This document shows, one piece after another, positions 54,192 through 61,640 of a stretch of DNA of 64,000 bases; positions within the stretch are counted from its first letter, which is position 1; each line of letters opens with the position of its first letter. This DNA is from Sphingobium faniae (lineage in GTDB: Bacteria; Pseudomonadota; Alphaproteobacteria; Sphingomonadales; Sphingomonadaceae), in assembly GCA_900100475.1 (NCBI GenBank), contig FMTU01000004.1, positions 317,501 through 381,500 of the forward strand, read 5' to 3'. A program made the position numbers and the translations under genes. A model generated the notes under the pieces. The model did no database searches. It was not told the DNA's origin and saw only the letters and a program-made list of their open reading frames with translations.

Positions 54192-54695
54192 TCAGGCGGA
54201 CTGGACGATCTCGATCAGCAGGCCGTCCGCATTGCGTAGATAGGCCGTGTGCAGAACCGCGCCCGAAGGCAGGTGGACGTCCGGCGTCTTGTTGAGTGGG
54301 GTGAAGCCATATTCCGCCATCTTCGCCAGCGCCGCATCGAAATCATCGACGCGAAACGCCATGTGCGATGCGCCGGTATCGCAGGGTCGCGGGATATAGC
54401 GCTCGCGATCCTGGGGTGCGAGATACTGGAACAGTTCGATCTGATGCCCGCCCGGACAGTTGACGATGGCGACCTTCACCCGCGCGCGCGGCACGCCCGT
54501 GATATTCTCCATATATGTGCCGCCCGGATCGCTGGCGGTCCGGATATCGAAACCCAGGCAGTCGCGATAAAAGGCGATGGTCGCGTCCAGATCCGTAACC
54601 GTGTAGCTGGTGTGAATCGTCGCAACGACATGGAAGCTGCGTTCCGTCATACGCACCGCACCGGATGGAGCGATGCCGCGATCGTCTTTGAGCAT
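54192..54695 (-). CDS. VOC superfamily dioxygenase/glyoxalase-like protein
   Basis: A 167-residue vicinal oxygen chelate protein. The first module contains TIHTSYTVTDLDATIAFYRD with a His metal ligand, the middle has QIELFQYL with a Glu ligand, and the second module MAFRVDDFDAALAKMAEYGF with GLLIEIVQ at the end. These ligand positions match type I VOC enzymes, and the sequence looks like a lyase/isomerase or methylmalonyl-CoA epimerase-like relative. The substrate is unknown. ATG 54695 (after GGAGAGG) is preferred over ATG 54650. It opens the accessory region and is divergent from the SDR gene. Confidence 0.78.
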   Translation of the reverse strand: MLKDDRGIAPSGAVRMTERSFHVVATIHTSYTVTDLDATIAFYRDCLGFDIRTASDPGGTYMENITGVPRARVKVAIVNCPGGHQIELFQYLAPQDRERYIPRPCDTGASHMAFRVDDFDAALAKMAEYGFTPLNKTPDVHLPSGAVLHTAYLRNADGLLIEIVQSA

Positions 54696-54748
54696 GTCCT
54701 GTCCTCTCCGCCGCATCGGCCCCCAGATAAGATATTAAATATAGATAG

Positions 54749-54931
54749 CTAGGTAATCGTTATTTTAACATCGGGCCATTGCGATCTGGCGCGAGCACCG
54801 CAGGTGGATAGGCAGGCTGCGGATTTCGGTCGATAGCGCCGCGTGCGCCGGGCGGCGGTTGCGCCCTCGCTACGCCCTGATGCTGTCCATCGTGCGTCTG
54901 CCTTGCTTCAAGATAGGAACCTAAGTAAGCG
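54749..54931. promoter_or_regulatory. AT-rich divergent control region with a repeated motif
   Basis: CTAGGTAATCG (54749-54759) lies near the VOC gene start and CTAAGTAAGCG (54921-54931) near the SDR start. They match at 9 of 11 positions and both follow AGATAG within a few bases. Placement at both ends of a divergent region suggests operator half-sites for one regulator. This is inferred from repetition only. Confidence 0.3.
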
Positions 54932-54979
54932 ATGTTTTGGCGTCGGCGCGCTAGTCGGCGGCATCATGGGAGAGTCGAA

Positions 54980-55771
54980 ATGCTGCTGAAGGATCAGGTG
55001 GTTCTTTTGTCCGGCGTGGGCGAGGGCCTTGGTCGGGACACGGCGCTGCTGTTCGCGCGGGAGGGGGCTGACATCGCCATCACCGCGCGCCGCGCCGATT
55101 TTATCGAGCCGATCGCGGAAGAAGTGCGCGCGCTCGGGCGCAAATGCCTGCCGATGCTGTGCGATGTCGGCAATCTGGAGGATTGCCAGCGGGTGACCCG
55201 CGACGCTCTGGCGGAATATGGCCACATCGATACACTGGTCAATATCGCCTATAAGGGCGCCTGGCCCAATATCACGCCACTGCTCGACTGCGCGCCCGAC
55301 GTGTCGGACTGGCGCGACTGTTTCGAGGTCAATGTATGGGGCACGCTGCAGATGACCCGCACCGTCGCGCCGCATATGGCAGAGCGTAAATCCGGGCGGA
55401 TCATCATGATCAACACCATGACCGCCGAGAAGGTCTATGAAGGATCGGAAGCCTATTCCGGGTCCAAGATCGCGCTTCAGCGCATGACCCGGTCGATCGC
55501 GATGGAATTGGGGCCGGTGGGCATTCGGGTCAATTCCATGCATCCCGGCTTCATGTGGGGACCGCAGGTTGAAAAGGTGATGGCGCAGCGGGCCGCCGAA
55601 AACGGCACATCGGTCGAGGAGGAAACCGCCAAGGTCGCGGAGGGCGCCGCGCTGCGCTATATTCCGCCGACCGAAGAATATGCCCGCGTGCTGCTGTTCT
55701 TCGCGTCGGCGCTGTCCGACGGCGTCACCGGCCAGTCGCTGCACGTCAATGGCGGCCTCTATATGCAATGA
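54980..55771 (+). CDS. Short-chain dehydrogenase/reductase (SDR)
   Basis: A 263-residue classical SDR using NAD(P)H. The cofactor motif is SGVGEGLGRDTALLFAREG near residue 12, NVWG (active-site Asn region) near 115, and the catalytic Tyr-Lys is in EGSEAYSGSKIALQ near 155-160. The residue at the usual catalytic Ser position, 13 before Tyr, is Thr (in INTMTAEKVYEG). It begins with ATG 54980 after GGGAGAG. The position between VOC and P450 genes suggests alcohol oxidation in a degradative pathway. Confidence 0.85.
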   Translation: MLLKDQVVLLSGVGEGLGRDTALLFAREGADIAITARRADFIEPIAEEVRALGRKCLPMLCDVGNLEDCQRVTRDALAEYGHIDTLVNIAYKGAWPNITPLLDCAPDVSDWRDCFEVNVWGTLQMTRTVAPHMAERKSGRIIMINTMTAEKVYEGSEAYSGSKIALQRMTRSIAMELGPVGIRVNSMHPGFMWGPQVEKVMAQRAAENGTSVEEETAKVAEGAALRYIPPTEEYARVLLFFASALSDGVTGQSLHVNGGLYMQ

Positions 55772-55810
55772 CGGCTGACGGGGACGCGACGCTGGGTCCC
55801 CGTCTTTTTC

Positions 55811-55963
55811 CTATCGCGGATCGAACCGGATCGGCAGCTATTGCATGCCCTGGCTGAAGAAGGCTGCCGCTGGCAGGCAGAAATGAAGGCCGGTCCCAAA
55901 CGCCATATGCTTGCTGATATTGGGCCGTTCGAGATCGACCGGCTGAAGGGCACTCTGCCGATT
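55811..55963 (-). pseudogene. Remnant of a cytochrome P450 3' end
   Basis: Minus-strand translation shows LERPNISKHMAFGTG followed by LHFCLP: the heme-ligand motif FGxGxHxCxG with the Cys kept and the final Gly changed to Pro. Shortly after, an in-frame TAG (55838-55840) is followed in the same frame by LPIRFDPR and a stop (55811), a typical P450 C-terminus. About 50 residues between the heme loop and the C-terminus are missing. No intact upstream part exists. The plus-strand open frame over this region is not a gene. Confidence 0.7.
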
Positions 55964-56109
55964 ATTGCCGATAGGGAGAGCGGGAAGTTTGACTCTTATC
56001 CCGACTTGTTTTCGTCTGAGACACCCGAACAATTCTACATCGGGGGAAAAATGAGGTCGCTATACAAATTGTATTTAACATTTCATAATGTCAATATGAA
56101 CGGGCAAGA

Positions 56110-56790
56110 ATGCATCGAATGAATGGGGGAAGCGCATCACTCGAAACGCCCATGACGCGCGGCAGCAGGGCGCAGATCCTGGCCGCCGCTCTCTCCTGTC
56201 TGGAGGCGACCGGCCTGCGCGGAACGCGCGTGGAGGACGTGCTGCGCGAAGCGAAGGTCTCACGCGCCACCTTCTACCGTCATTTTCCGAATATCGACGC
56301 CGTCATCATCGAACTGGCGGTTGCCGCCGCGCGCAATGCGCTGGCACGTGCGGTGGCAGACAGCCAGGCGCCGGGGGTCGACAGCGCTACCCGCATCGCT
56401 CGCGTCATCGCCGGCATGGCGGGCCGGATCAGCGACCCGCCGATCCTGGCGATGCTGGCGAGCAGTGATCAGTTGCTGCGCATTTCCAACCTGATCATGG
56501 GAACCGACCATGCGATGGCGATATTGTCGGCGCCGATCGTCCCTCTGCTGGATGCCGGTCGCGCGGACGGAACGTTGCGGGCGGATATCGACAATGCGCA
56601 GATGGTCGAATGGCTGACCCGCAACGCCACTTCGATCCGCAGCCGGCTGCCGCCGCATGCGCGCACGCCAGCGCAACTGGAAGCCTATGTCACCCGTTTC
56701 GTCATGCCCGGCCTGTTGGCGCAGCAACCAGCCGGGCTGGACGTCGTCCTCGATCGACTGGACGCGATTGAGCGGCGCCTGGGCGGCTGA
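56110..56790 (+). CDS. TetR/AcrR-family transcriptional regulator
   Basis: A 226-residue regulator: N-terminal HTH (residues 18-65) with RAQILAAALSCLEATGLRGTRVEDVLREAKVSRATFYRHF-type layout and a C-terminal ligand-binding domain (75-226). Two other ATGs follow (56119, 56152). The first is in the expected place. It is preceded by an AT-rich leader with ACATTTCATAATGT (56078-56091) and the motif GTCAATATGAA (56090-56100). It could control the SDR/P450 genes or its own promoter. Ligand unknown. Confidence 0.85.
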   Translation: MHRMNGGSASLETPMTRGSRAQILAAALSCLEATGLRGTRVEDVLREAKVSRATFYRHFPNIDAVIIELAVAAARNALARAVADSQAPGVDSATRIARVIAGMAGRISDPPILAMLASSDQLLRISNLIMGTDHAMAILSAPIVPLLDAGRADGTLRADIDNAQMVEWLTRNATSIRSRLPPHARTPAQLEAYVTRFVMPGLLAQQPAGLDVVLDRLDAIERRLGG

Positions 56791-56947
56791 CATATGTGGT
56801 GGGCGGGTTCAGCCTGCCCTGTCGAAGCGCAAGTCGATCCGCGCGACCTCCTGATTGAAGCAGGAGGGTGGGAGTGCGCGCGCATCGGGTTCGTCGGCAA
56901 GGCGCACATTGTCGATCTGGCGCGTGATTTCGGGCCACGAACGTCAG

Positions 56948-57070
56948 ATGCCTGGTGAGGTTGGGGCCGCCCGCACCCACGCCGTCGCCAGCGCGGGCAC
57001 CGTCCGCTTGGTCGTGGCGGGCCAGCCGCGCATGTATGGCGTGGGCCTGCGCTACCGCTTCGGCGACTGA
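56948..57070 (+). pseudogene. Fragment of a TonB-dependent receptor C-terminus
   Basis: The open frame ends with GQPRMYGVGLRYRFGD and a stop at 57070, the standard C-terminal beta strand of TonB receptors (aromatic residue near the end). Upstream residues (VAGTVRLVV-like) lose similarity within about 25 codons, and no receptor body is present. It lies 6 nt before the stop of the convergent LysR gene. An intact receptor starts at 62822, so this piece belongs to a lost copy. Confidence 0.6.
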
Positions 57071-57076
57071 CGCGGG

Positions 57077-58021
57077 TCAGACGCTGGCGCGGACCGCGTC
57101 GGGCGTCACGGATGTGACAACAGGGGCCTGCGCGACGCGGCAGGCCAGCCGCCACATCCGCCGCGCGGCGGTCGACGCGGCGGCCCCCGGCTCGATCAGG
57201 TGAAGTGTCGACCGGAATGGGTTGCCCTCTAGCGGCCGGGCGATCAGGCTGTCGCCGGCAAAGCTCGCCATGCTGTCTACGGTCAACGCGCAAATGCGCC
57301 GGCGCCGCGCGAAATTCTGGAGCGTGATGAAATTCGCCTCGGGGATTTCCAGCAGGCTCGCGCCATGGTCGCGCAGCAGGCGGTAGACGTCCAGGCACAG
57401 TTCGGGGTGGCTGATCGCCGGGAACACAGCGATCGTCTGGCCCTGCAACGCCGCCAACGGAATGACCTCATGATCGCGCAGCGGCGATTCCCGCGGCACG
57501 AACAACATGCCATATTGTTCGCACAGGATGATGTTGCGCCGCGTGGCTATTCCCTCCGGCAGCGGCGCGCCGATCATCAGCAGGTCGATCTCCGCGCGCC
57601 AATAGGCTTCCAGCAGCGGCTTTGGCTCCATCGACTGGATGCGCACCGACACATCGGGTTCGCGCCGCATGAACTCGTCGACCAGTCGGTCGCGCTCGGG
57701 CGCCGACGTACTGGCGCTGGAACAGCCGATGACGATGCGGGCATGATCCTGTCCGCCGATCTGCCGGGCGGACGCATGCAGCCGGTCCATTTCCACGACA
57801 CAGCGCAGCGCGATCTCCAGAAACGCCTTGCCCTCGGCCGTCAGCGTGATCTGGCGGTGCGAACGGTCGAACAGCAGATAGCCAAGCTCCGCCTCCAGTT
57901 GCTTGACCTTTTCCGAAACGGAAGGCTGGGCCAGGCCCAGCCGGCTTGCTGCGCCGCTGAAGGATCGGGCCTCGACGACCGCCACGAAATAGCGCACCGC
58001 TTTCAGGTCGAGCCCTCGCAC
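57077..58021 (-). CDS. LysR-family transcriptional regulator
   Basis: A 314-residue regulator: winged HTH at residues 4-62 (LKAVRYFVAVVEARSFSGAASRLGLAQPSVSEKVKQLEAELGYLLFDR-type layout) and a two-lobe effector domain (90-300). The start is GTG 58021, 7 nt after AGGAGG. A longer ATG reading adds 7 residues before that site and is rejected. It is divergent from the P450 gene, the usual LysR layout for regulating the neighbouring catabolic operon. An inverted repeat GCATC-N8-GATGC (58087-58104) lies between them. Confidence 0.88.
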   Translation of the reverse strand: MRGLDLKAVRYFVAVVEARSFSGAASRLGLAQPSVSEKVKQLEAELGYLLFDRSHRQITLTAEGKAFLEIALRCVVEMDRLHASARQIGGQDHARIVIGCSSASTSAPERDRLVDEFMRREPDVSVRIQSMEPKPLLEAYWRAEIDLLMIGAPLPEGIATRRNIILCEQYGMLFVPRESPLRDHEVIPLAALQGQTIAVFPAISHPELCLDVYRLLRDHGASLLEIPEANFITLQNFARRRRICALTVDSMASFAGDSLIARPLEGNPFRSTLHLIEPGAAASTAARRMWRLACRVAQAPVVTSVTPDAVRASV

Positions 58022-58086
58022 CCTGCTCCCTCCTATAGGCATATCCGATTATCGTCGTTGATGTTCCTATTAGACCTGCGGCCACC

Positions 58087-58104
58087 GCATCGCAATAATG
58101 ATGC
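58087..58104. promoter_or_regulatory. Inverted repeat in the LysR/P450 divergent region
   Basis: GCATC (58087-58091), 8 nt, GATGC (58100-58104). ATC-N8-GAT resembles a LysR/NodD-type ATC-N9-GAT site but is one base short. It lies 62 nt before the P450 start codon. Candidate regulator site only. Confidence 0.3.
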
Positions 58105-58165
58105 CGACAGGGCAGGCGGGTCCGCAAGACAGACGGACGGCGGCAGATCGGGAGAGGAAATTTTC

Positions 58166-59458
58166 ATGGATTCGGTCGATATCGGCCGGGCGACCGAACA
58201 GGCGCCCGAATGTCCCAACGGCTTTCATCCGCTGGACTGGGACGAAGTGCATGATCCCTTCCCGAAGCTCGCCGAACTGCGCGCGCAATGTCCGGTGTCG
58301 ACGGTGCGGCGCGATCCCATTCCGCCGATGAAGCTTTTCACCAAATTCGCCGATATTTCCCAAATCTATCGCGATTGGGAAAGTTTTGGGAACATGGGCA
58401 TCATCGTCAATCCGGTTGAACATGCCGGCATGGCGGCTGAACAACGCGCCATCATTTCCACCGATCCGCCGCGTCACGGCGCGATGCGGCGCTTCGCTCT
58501 TCAGGCGCTCTCGCCCGCGCAGATCGACGCGCATATGGACGGCATCGCCGCCTATGCGCAGGCGGAAACGGCGAAGCTGCCGATGGGCGAGGATGTCGAG
58601 ATGATGGACGCCTGGGCGGGGCCGATCCCATCGGTGGCGACCGCCCGCGCGCTCGGTCTGCCGGACGCGGACGCGCTGTCCTTTCGCCGCTGGGTTCGCA
58701 TGGGCATAGAGGCCAATGCGCGTCGCATGTCGCCATCCTCGACCGAATTCCGCTGGGCGGACGGCGCCGACGCCTATGGCGCGGGCATGTTTCCCGAATC
58801 CGCGGACTTCGTGGGTAAATGGGTCCGGGCGCGCCGCGCGGCGGGTAATCCGCAGACCGGCGACGTCCTGTCGAAGATGCTGGACTATGTCGATGAGGAA
58901 AGCGGCATTTCCTTCACCGATCAGGAAGTGGTGGACCAACTGGTCACGATCATCGCGGCGGGCAACGACACCACCGGCGGCCTGATCGGCAATTTCCTCT
59001 ATCGGCTGGCGACGACACCCGGCCTGTTCGACATGCTCAAGCAGGATCGGTCGAAACTCATCATCGCGATCGAGGAATCGCTGCGGCTCGATCCGCCGCA
59101 AATGATGTTTCCGCGCCTCTGCCTGAAGGACGCCAACGTCGGCGGCGTCAATGTGAAGGCGGGCGAGGTCATCATCATGTCCATGGCGTCGGGCAATCGC
59201 GACGAGGAATTTTATGGGCCGGATTCCGATCAGTTCCGGCTCGACCGCAAATATCCCAACCCCCGCCATCTTTCGATGGGCCGTGGCATCCACACCTGCA
59301 TCGGCGCCTATCTGGCGCGCAAGGTGGCGAAGGTCGCCATCGACGCGTTGCTTGAACGTTTTTCAGGCGTCCGGCTTGCGGACGGCTATAGCTATGAGAA
59401 GGTTCTGTTCCATCATTTCCGCGCGCCCGAAACGCTGCGCATCGTGCTGGAGGCGTAA
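58166..59458 (+). CDS. Cytochrome P450 monooxygenase (class I type)
   Basis: A 430-residue soluble P450 that would hydroxylate an organic substrate with electrons from a ferredoxin. The I-helix oxygen motif is AAGNDTTGG near residue 275, ExxR is IEESLRLDPP near 308, and the heme loop SMGRGIHTCIG near 375 carries the Cys ligand. The usual Phe two residues before the first Gly-x-Gly is Met. The protein has no membrane anchor, is full length and has a good ribosome site (GGGAGAGGAAA). The ferredoxin gene follows after 1 nt. CYP family and substrate cannot be assigned. Confidence 0.92.
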   Translation: MDSVDIGRATEQAPECPNGFHPLDWDEVHDPFPKLAELRAQCPVSTVRRDPIPPMKLFTKFADISQIYRDWESFGNMGIIVNPVEHAGMAAEQRAIISTDPPRHGAMRRFALQALSPAQIDAHMDGIAAYAQAETAKLPMGEDVEMMDAWAGPIPSVATARALGLPDADALSFRRWVRMGIEANARRMSPSSTEFRWADGADAYGAGMFPESADFVGKWVRARRAAGNPQTGDVLSKMLDYVDEESGISFTDQEVVDQLVTIIAAGNDTTGGLIGNFLYRLATTPGLFDMLKQDRSKLIIAIEESLRLDPPQMMFPRLCLKDANVGGVNVKAGEVIIMSMASGNRDEEFYGPDSDQFRLDRKYPNPRHLSMGRGIHTCIGAYLARKVAKVAIDALLERFSGVRLADGYSYEKVLFHHFRAPETLRIVLEA

Positions 59459-59459
59459 C

Positions 59460-59660
59460 ATGGCGAACCAGGTGAGCGTGAACCGCAATCTGTGCATGGG
59501 CGCGGGCGAATGCGTCTGGACGGCGCCGAAGGTGTTCGAAATGGACGATGAGGGCAAGGCGGTGGTCGTCAATCCAGACGGTGCCGACGACGCCGCGTTG
59601 AAAATGGCGATGAACGGCTGTCCCAATTTCGCGATCCGCTATCGCGCCGGTACTGATTGA
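59460..59660 (+). CDS. [3Fe-4S]-type ferredoxin partner of the P450
   Basis: A 66-residue ferredoxin. Cys12 and Cys18 (NLCMGAGEC) with Cys54 (NGCPNF) supply three ligands, and the position that would be the fourth Cys (C-x2-C-x2-C) is Ala15, so a [3Fe-4S] cluster is expected, as in other P450-linked ferredoxins. The gene starts 1 nt after the P450 stop, implying co-translation and electron delivery to that P450. The required ferredoxin reductase is not in the window. Confidence 0.9.
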   Translation: MANQVSVNRNLCMGAGECVWTAPKVFEMDDEGKAVVVNPDGADDAALKMAMNGCPNFAIRYRAGTD

Positions 59661-59723
59661 AGGCGGGCACGGACGCCGGATCTGCGCGTAAAACGGTGCT
59701 GGGCCTGGCTAACTGGCGCGCTC

Positions 59724-59832
59724 CGCCTCGACCCGAACGAACAGTTGAAGATCATCCTGCGCGCTGTGGGGCGCGTCCAACGTGCCCAACATGCCCGCGT
59801 TCACCGCCCTTGGCCTCACTCCGGCGACCGCC
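59724..59832 (+). pseudogene. Degraded internal fragment of a TonB-dependent receptor
   Basis: Two patches resemble the receptor at 62822 in different frames: LDPNEQLKIILRA (59727-59765) versus TDPTDRLNVVLRA, and PNMPAFTALGLTPATA (59785-59832) versus PNLPALTARGLTPTTA. In the intact receptor these are about 50 residues apart. Here they are 20 nt apart, so a deletion with frameshift occurred. The second frame stays open to 60108 but shows no further clear similarity. Confidence 0.6.
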
Positions 59833-60065
59833 TCTATTCAAAGCGGTACGCGCTCGCTCGCCAACCGTCACGAACAGATCGCCAGCCTGTTCGGCGTGCC
59901 GCGCAGCAGGGCGCTTTGGATCGCACAGACGGCCGAATATATGAACATCACCGTTGGAGTGGCGCGTGATTATGCCATGACACGCTATGCTGGCATGGGC
60001 GCGCCGGGGCAGTCCGGCTTCATGCGCTATACAGACCAGCGTGGCGGAACTCGCGTGACGCGCGA

Positions 60066-60908
60066 TCAGCGCGGCAGTGGCGTCAGGAAATGCGCTGGCT
60101 CGCGATAGTCCGGGTCGGCCGATCCCTGCATCGCGCTCAGCATCAGATCGCGGTCCGACCGGATGGAATCAGCATAGTCGTCATGCGTGAACACGAAAAA
60201 GGCGTCCGCCGCAATCGCCTCCACCACCGCCCGGCCCACATGATCCGGGGCCATTCCCTGACTGGTCGACAACTGAGCCGGCGGCCTGATCCCGCCTTTC
60301 AGCGCGTTGGGTCGCGCATCCTCCGCATTGGCGCGAAGGTCGGTGCTGACGATGCCGGGGCAGACGGCGGACACGCCGATCGCGGTCCCCGCCAGTTCCT
60401 GCTTCAGCACCGTCGCGAAATTCAGCAGCGCTGCCTTGCTGGTCGTATAGGCGCCCTGCGTGGCGAAGGGGTGCAGCGCGGTGATCGAACACATCATCGC
60501 CACATGGCCCTCCTGTCCGCGCGCCTTCATGCCGGGCAGGAATGTCCGCACTGCGTGTAGCGCTCCCATGATATTGACCTCATAGACCCAGCGCCAGGCG
60601 TCCAGGTCGATCGCGTCGAGCGCGCCGGTATAGGCGACGCCAGCATTGCTGATCAGGACATCGACGGGGCCGAGTTGCGCCTCCACTGCCTCGCGCGCGG
60701 TGATCCAACTGTCCGCATCGGTCACATCCAGCGGCACGGCGATCGCGCTGCCCGCGCCCAGGTCGGCGGCGATCCGCTCCGCGCGCGGAAGATCGCGATC
60801 GGCCAGCGCCACGCGTGCGCCCGCCGCGATCAGATGCCGGGCGATCGCCGACCCGATGCCGCCTGCGCCGCCGCTGATGAGGGCGATGCGACCCTCGAAA
60901 TCCTTCAT
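60066..60908 (-). CDS. Short-chain dehydrogenase/reductase (SDR)
   Basis: A 280-residue classical SDR. Cofactor motif LISGGAGGIGSAIARHL near residue 12, Asp after beta-2 in ALADRD (favouring NAD+), Asn in YEVNIMGAL near 115, Ser in MMCSITALHP near 140 and the catalytic YxxxK in GAYTTSKAALLN near 155. The tail is somewhat longer than usual (FFVFTHDDYADSIR near 250). An alcohol/hydroxysteroid-type dehydrogenase is plausible from the setting. No substrate can be named. It runs against the P450 operon and follows the gutted SDR below. Confidence 0.88.
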   Translation of the reverse strand: MKDFEGRIALISGGAGGIGSAIARHLIAAGARVALADRDLPRAERIAADLGAGSAIAVPLDVTDADSWITAREAVEAQLGPVDVLISNAGVAYTGALDAIDLDAWRWVYEVNIMGALHAVRTFLPGMKARGQEGHVAMMCSITALHPFATQGAYTTSKAALLNFATVLKQELAGTAIGVSAVCPGIVSTDLRANAEDARPNALKGGIRPPAQLSTSQGMAPDHVGRAVVEAIAADAFFVFTHDDYADSIRSDRDLMLSAMQGSADPDYREPAHFLTPLPR

Positions 60909-60925
60909 GCCGGTTCGTCCTTTCG

Positions 60926-61294
60926 TCAGCGTTTCCGGGTGGCGACCGACGCCGCCTTGAAACCGGGCGTGCCGGTCCAGGCGGTCGCCGCTCCGTCCGC
61001 CACGATCGCCGCGCCCGATACGAAGGACGCCTTGTCCGACGCCAGGAACAGCACGACATGGGCGATGTCTTCAGGCCGGCCGAAACGGCCCGATATCCGG
61101 GGCGCCGCCATCACCTCGATCAGTTCGGGATACTGCGCTTTCATCTTTTCGAACGGCGCGGTGAAGACGGTGCCGGGGCACACCGCGTTGCAACGGATAT
61201 TGTAGCGCGCATAATCCACCGCGGCGCGGTGGGTCATGTTGATGATCGCGACAACGAAACCCGCGCCCACGATTGCCACATTGCCCTCTCCCAT
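60926..61294 (-). pseudogene. SDR with large internal deletion
   Basis: A 122-codon reading whose first residues (EGNVAIVGAGF) look like an SDR nucleotide strand and whose remainder (NMTHRAAVDYARYNIRCN, AVCPGTVFTAPFEKM, GRFGRPEDIAHVVLFLASD, FVSGAAIVADGA) matches the C-terminal third of an SDR. The middle, with the Asn, Ser and YxxxK catalytic residues, is absent. It is 122 residues against about 250. The frame is intact, so it might be transcribed, but it cannot be an active dehydrogenase. Confidence 0.7.
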
Positions 61295-61327
61295 ATCGAC
61301 GCATCGCGTCGTTATGGATACAGATGG

Positions 61328-61375
61328 ACATATTAGTTCCACGTGGTCAATATGAATGGTAATATATGTATCACG
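61328..61375. promoter_or_regulatory. AT-rich operator-like stretch before the truncated SDR
   Basis: ACATATTA (61328-61335) is mirrored by TAATATATGT (61360-61369), and between them lies GTCAATATGAA (61346-61356), an 11-mer also found just before the TetR gene (56090-56100). A common regulator is suggested but not shown. Confidence 0.3.
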
Positions 61376-61379
61376 CAGT

Positions 61380-61640
61380 CTGATAATTGAGGGGGGAACG
61401 CCCAATGGCTGCAAACGCTATCGTCCATCCGGCGCGCTCGACCTCTTTCTGGAGGAGGATATGGATATGCCCGCCGCCTGACCCGCGCCGGCATCGCGCC
61501 GGAAAGCTGGACCGATACGGTCAGCGACCGCGATCCCAAACGGGGGCTTGGGCGTATACTCGCGCAGCGGCGTGGTGCATGATCGGCGGCGGCGGATTCG
61601 GGCGATGGGCAACCGGCGGCGCGGTGGGACACTGTATTAA
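61380..61640. other. Stretch without a recognisable gene
   Basis: Between the truncated SDR and the next LysR gene I see only short frames. One plus-strand piece reads RRLTRAGIAPESWTDTVSD and then continues for about 17 codons to a stop. It looks like the tail of a coding sequence, but no family is recognised. Probably another remnant. Confidence 0.4.

Noticed and set aside
55841-56122. 93-codon plus-strand open frame
   Set aside because: The opposite strand carries a recognisable P450 remnant, and the plus reading has no family and no ribosome site.
56855-57070. 71-codon open frame as a small gene
   Set aside because: Only its end is recognisable, as the last strand of a TonB receptor, so it is treated as a remnant.
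59657-60108. Short plus-strand frames after the ferredoxin as a new gene
   Set aside because: Two frames hold receptor-like patches out of register. There is no continuous homologous protein.
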